Shown here piece after piece: positions 18,083 through 20,261 of a stretch of DNA of 20,261 bases. The notes below the pieces were generated by a model. That model saw nothing but the letters and a program-made list of their open reading frames with translations, was not told where the DNA came from and did not search any database. Source of the DNA: Pseudolabrys sp. (GTDB taxonomy: Bacteria; Pseudomonadota; Alphaproteobacteria; Rhizobiales; Xanthobacteraceae); the NCBI GenBank assembly GCA_026125925.1, contig JAHCKF010000022.1, positions 1-20,261 on the forward strand. The letters run 5' to 3'. Numbering within the stretch: position 1 is the stretch's first letter; each line of letters starts with the position of its first letter. The position numbers and the translations under genes were made by a program.

Positions 18083-19299
18083 CAAGCATCGGCGCATTGC
18101 AAGGGACGGAAGGCCGTCTCGCCGAGAACATCGTCTACTTCGCGCGTGCGCTGCGCGCGGCTGGCATTCCCGTCGGGCCCGGCGCCGTGCTCGATGCGCT
18201 GGAGGCGGTGAACGTCGCGCGCATCGGCACCAGGGACGATTTCTACTGGACGCTGCATGCCGTGTTCGTGAAGCGTCACGAGCACACGATCCTGTTCGAT
18301 CAGGCCTTCCGCATCTTCTTCCGTCGCCGCGGCTATATCGACAAGCTGATCGCCGCGATGCTGCCCGACACGCTGCCGACCGCGCCGAAGGCGCCCGAGG
18401 CTGGCAGCCAGCGCATCCAGGAAGCTTTGTTCGCCGGCACCAACAAGGGCAAGACGGAAGAGCAGGAGGTCGAGATCGACGCCCGCCTCACCGTGTCCGA
18501 CCGCGAGATCTTGCAGAAGAAGGATTTCGCGCAGATGACCGGCGCAGAGATCGCCGCGGCGAAGGCGGCGATCGCCCGCCTGGCGCTGCCGCTCGATGAG
18601 GTAAAGACGCGGCGGGTGCGGCCGGCACGCCGCGGCCACCTGGTCGATATCCGCCGCACCTTGCGTTCCAGCATGAAGGCCGGCGGCGCGCTGATCGACC
18701 TGAAATATCTCGGTCCGCGCGTGAAGGAGCCGCCGATCGTGGCGCTGCTCGATATTTCCGGCTCGATGAGCCAGTACACGCGGCTGTTCCTTCACTTCCT
18801 GCATTCGATCACCGATGCGCGCAAACGCGTCACGACCTTCCTGTTCGGCACACGGCTCACCAATGTGACGCGCTCGATCCGCCAGCGCGATCCCGACGAA
18901 GCTCTTGCCGCCTGCGGCGCGCATGTCGTCGACTGGTCGGGCGGCACGCGCATCGCGACGTCGCTGCACGACTTCAACAAGCATTGGGCGCGGCGCGTGC
19001 TCGGGCAGGGCGCCGTGGTGTTGCTGATCACCGACGGGCTCGAGCGCGATGCCGACGATACCTTGGCCTTCGAGATGGACCGGCTGCACCGCTCGTGCCG
19101 GCGGCTGATCTGGCTCAATCCGCTGTTGCGTTTTGATGGTTTCGAGCCGCGCGCCAAGGGCGTCAAAACCATACTGGCGCATGTTGACGAACTGCGCCCG
19201 GTACACAATCTGGAATCGATGACGACATTGGTGCGGGCGCTGTCGGGCAGCCCGGACAAGGGTTACGATACCAAGGCGATGCTGCGGAAGGTGGCGTAA
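18079..19299 (+). CDS. coxE: CoxE-like VWA-domain protein
   Basis: Partner of CoxD in Mo-hydroxylase maturation; MoxR ATPases typically pair with a VWA protein. The 406-aa protein has a helical N-terminal half and a C-terminal VWA domain with an intact MIDAS: DISGSM (Asp225, Ser227, Ser229), the Thr in GGTRIATSL and the Asp in LLITDGLERD. The region RRTLRSSMKAGGALIDLKYLGPRVKEPPIVALLDISGSM matches the VWA_CoxE family. The start at 18079 is chosen because it overlaps the stop of the upstream Rid gene as ATGA; the frame is open from 18046, inside the Rid gene. A palindromic element follows the stop almost at once. Confidence 0.92.
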   Translation: MTSIGALQGTEGRLAENIVYFARALRAAGIPVGPGAVLDALEAVNVARIGTRDDFYWTLHAVFVKRHEHTILFDQAFRIFFRRRGYIDKLIAAMLPDTLPTAPKAPEAGSQRIQEALFAGTNKGKTEEQEVEIDARLTVSDREILQKKDFAQMTGAEIAAAKAAIARLALPLDEVKTRRVRPARRGHLVDIRRTLRSSMKAGGALIDLKYLGPRVKEPPIVALLDISGSMSQYTRLFLHFLHSITDARKRVTTFLFGTRLTNVTRSIRQRDPDEALAACGAHVVDWSGGTRIATSLHDFNKHWARRVLGQGAVVLLITDGLERDADDTLAFEMDRLHRSCRRLIWLNPLLRFDGFEPRAKGVKTILAHVDELRPVHNLESMTTLVRALSGSPDKGYDTKAMLRKVA

Positions 19300-19302
19300 T
19301 TG

Positions 19303-19436
19303 TTTTTCCCTCGCCCCGTTCTTACGGGGAGAGGGTGGCGAGCGGAGCGAGCCGGGTGAGGGGCGCTTCATTTGTCTCTGAGATGAAAGGTTGCCCCTCA
19401 CCCCGAGCCTCTCCCCGCACGCGGGGAGAGGGAGAA
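19303..19436. repeat. 134-bp palindromic intergenic element (element 1)
   Basis: The element begins TTTTTCCCTCGCCCCG and ends CGGGGAGAGGGAGAA, near-complementary ends. Inside are a hairpin at 19308-19335, a perfect 11-bp inverted pair GGGTGAGGGGC / GCCCCTCACCC at 19354-19364 and 19393-19403, and a perfect hairpin CCTCTCCCCGC-AC-GCGGGGAGAGG at 19408-19431. This is the style of the dispersed REP/MITE-like elements of Rhizobiales. It lies between coxE and the first xdhC gene and may end or process the coxDE message. Confidence 0.75.
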
Positions 19437-19453
19437 GAGAACGGAGTTCAAAC

Positions 19454-19777
19454 ATGCTTGGTCGCGACGAAGACATCCTCAAGGCCGCTGAAGACTGGTC
19501 GAAGGCCGGGCGCGGCGTGGCGCTGGCGACGGTGGTTGAGACCTGGGGCTCGGCGCCGCGGCCCGTCGGCTCCAATCTCGTCATCGACGAGGAAGGCAAT
19601 TTCCTTGGGAGTGTGTCGGGCGGCTGCGTCGAAGGTGCCGTGGTGACCGAAGCGATCGACGTCATCGAGAGCGGCAAGCCGAAGACGCTGGAATTCGGCG
19701 TCGCCGATGAGACGGCCTGGAAGGTCGGGCTGTCCTGCGGCGGCACCATCAGGGTGTATGTGGAGAAGGTGAGCTGA
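19454..19777 (+). CDS. XdhC/CoxI N-terminal-domain protein (single domain)
   Basis: A 107-aa protein equal to the N-terminal XdhC_CoxI domain only. It contains the family motifs LATVVETWGSAPRPVGSNLVI and GSVSGGCVEGAVV, plus the GLSCGGTIRVYVE ending. XdhC proteins bind the Mo cofactor and help insert or sulfurate it in xanthine-oxidase-family enzymes. The Rossmann C-terminal domain found in full-length XdhC is missing here and is encoded by the next gene, so the two may work as a split XdhC. GGAG lies 7 nt before the ATG. It is bracketed by two different palindromic elements, 17 bp upstream and 22 bp downstream. Confidence 0.9.
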   Translation: MLGRDEDILKAAEDWSKAGRGVALATVVETWGSAPRPVGSNLVIDEEGNFLGSVSGGCVEGAVVTEAIDVIESGKPKTLEFGVADETAWKVGLSCGGTIRVYVEKVS

Positions 19778-19799
19778 TTGTTGCGAGCCACGTGCTTGC

Positions 19800-19930
19800 T
19801 TCACCTCCCCCTGGAGGGGGGAGGTCGCCAGCCTGAGTGAAGCGAAGGCTGGCGGGTGGGGGTGATCTTCACCCCACCCCGGCTCGCATCTTCGATGCTC
19901 GCCGACCCTCCCCCTCCAGGGGAGGGTGAA
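19800..19930. repeat. 131-bp palindromic MITE-like element (element 2)
   Basis: The ends 19800-19819 and 19911-19930 are inverted copies matching at 18 of 20 positions (TTCACC...CTGGAGGGG). Internal inverted pairs are nested: CGCCAGCC / GGCTGGCG at 19826-19833 and 19847-19854, a GGGTGGGG(G)TGA / TCACCCCACCC pair around 19854-19880, GCATC-TTC-GATGC, and ACCCTCCCC / GGGGAGGGT near the right end. No coding capacity. It separates the two xdhC genes. Confidence 0.8.
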
Positions 19931-19944
19931 GACCGGAGAATGAA

Positions 19945-20261
19945 ATGAAGCTCGACCTGCTGCACACCCTCAACACCGAGCGCGCTGCGCGGCGCGCGGT
20001 CGTGGTCGTTACCGATACGGAAACCGGCACGCAGCGCCTGGTCAAGGCCGCCGATGTCGGCACAGATCCGCTGGCGGACGTGCTCGAGAAGCGGCTGCGC
20101 ATGGGGAAGAGCGGCATGGAGGAAACCGCGCAGGGCCGCGTCTTCCTCACCGTCCATGTACCGTCGCCGCAACTCGTCATTACCGGCGCGGTTCATATCT
20201 CGCAGACTTTGGCGCCGCTCGGCCAGATGCTCGATTACGACGTCAGCATCGTCGATCCGCG
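19945..20261 (+). CDS. XdhC/CoxF-like Rossmann-domain protein (3' end outside window)
   Basis: The first 105 residues of a second XdhC-family protein. After a degenerate N-terminal region (RAVVVVTDTETGTQRLVKAADVG) comes PSPQLVITGAVHISQTLAPLGQMLDYDVSIVDPR, the glycine-rich opening of the XdhC C-terminal Rossmann domain (usual form lxIvGAGHva..La.la..lG..v.vvDpR). It is therefore the likely partner of the single-domain gene upstream in Mo-cofactor insertion for the cox enzyme. GGAGA lies about 6 nt before the ATG. The window ends at the DPR motif. Confidence 0.88.
   Translation, partial: MKLDLLHTLNTERAARRAVVVVTDTETGTQRLVKAADVGTDPLADVLEKRLRMGKSGMEETAQGRVFLTVHVPSPQLVITGAVHISQTLAPLGQMLDYDVSIVDP

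Noticed and set aside
19308..19431. Clustered GC-rich repeats considered as a CRISPR array
   Set aside because: The units are inverted, not evenly spaced direct repeats, and there are no spacers or cas genes.
17953..19791. 612-codon minus-strand open frame over the Rid, coxE and xdhC genes
   Set aside because: Runs through three recognised genes and a palindromic element; no recognisable domain.

Overview
The window is GC-rich, almost fully coding chromosomal DNA from an alphaproteobacterium, most likely Hyphomicrobiales near the Bradyrhizobium / Rhodopseudomonas / Xanthobacteraceae group. The case rests on a BA14K-family protein, a form II (SLM order) CO-dehydrogenase-like operon, liv-type ABC genes, long antisense shadow frames caused by high third-position GC, and small palindromic intergenic elements. 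No tRNA, rRNA, IS element, phage gene or CRISPR array was seen.

Layout: (1) 1-3027, minus strand, a livH-livM-livG operon (livG cut by the window edge). (2) 3028-4335, a 27-aa hydrophobic protein gene (minus) and a four-TM protein gene (plus), each with a candidate terminator. (3) 4327-5598, pcaD-pcaC (minus), late beta-ketoadipate pathway steps. (4) 5734-6237, coxG with a terminator shared with the convergent BA14K gene. (5) 6908-11869, coxS-coxL-coxM plus an MFS permease, apparently one operon. CoxL carries AYRGAGR, the form II signature, not the Cys-containing form I motif, so its substrate is unproven. (6) 11879-13543, an XRE/MmyB-type regulator divergent from a SAM methyltransferase, with mirrored -10 boxes around repeated TACCAG half-sites. 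(7) 13540-14574, a PAS-GGDEF diguanylate cyclase. (8) 14710-15992, an AniA-like copper nitrite reductase (nirK) with its own terminator and an FNR/NnrR-type box. (9) 16087-16620, a VOC-fold protein. (10) 16768-20261, a Mo-hydroxylase maturation set: coxD (MoxR ATPase), a Rid-family protein, coxE (VWA) and two single-domain XdhC-like genes separated and preceded by two different palindromic elements.

How they may work together (inference): CoxD, CoxE and the XdhC proteins would insert and mature the Mo-cytosine-dinucleotide cofactor of CoxL, CoxG would serve the enzyme at the membrane, and the MFS permease may move its substrate or product. pcaDC and a liv-type importer next door suggest, but do not prove, that the form II enzyme acts on an organic (possibly aromatic) compound. 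The nitrite reductase, cyclase and methyltransferase/regulator pair look like independent units lying between the structural and maturation cox genes.
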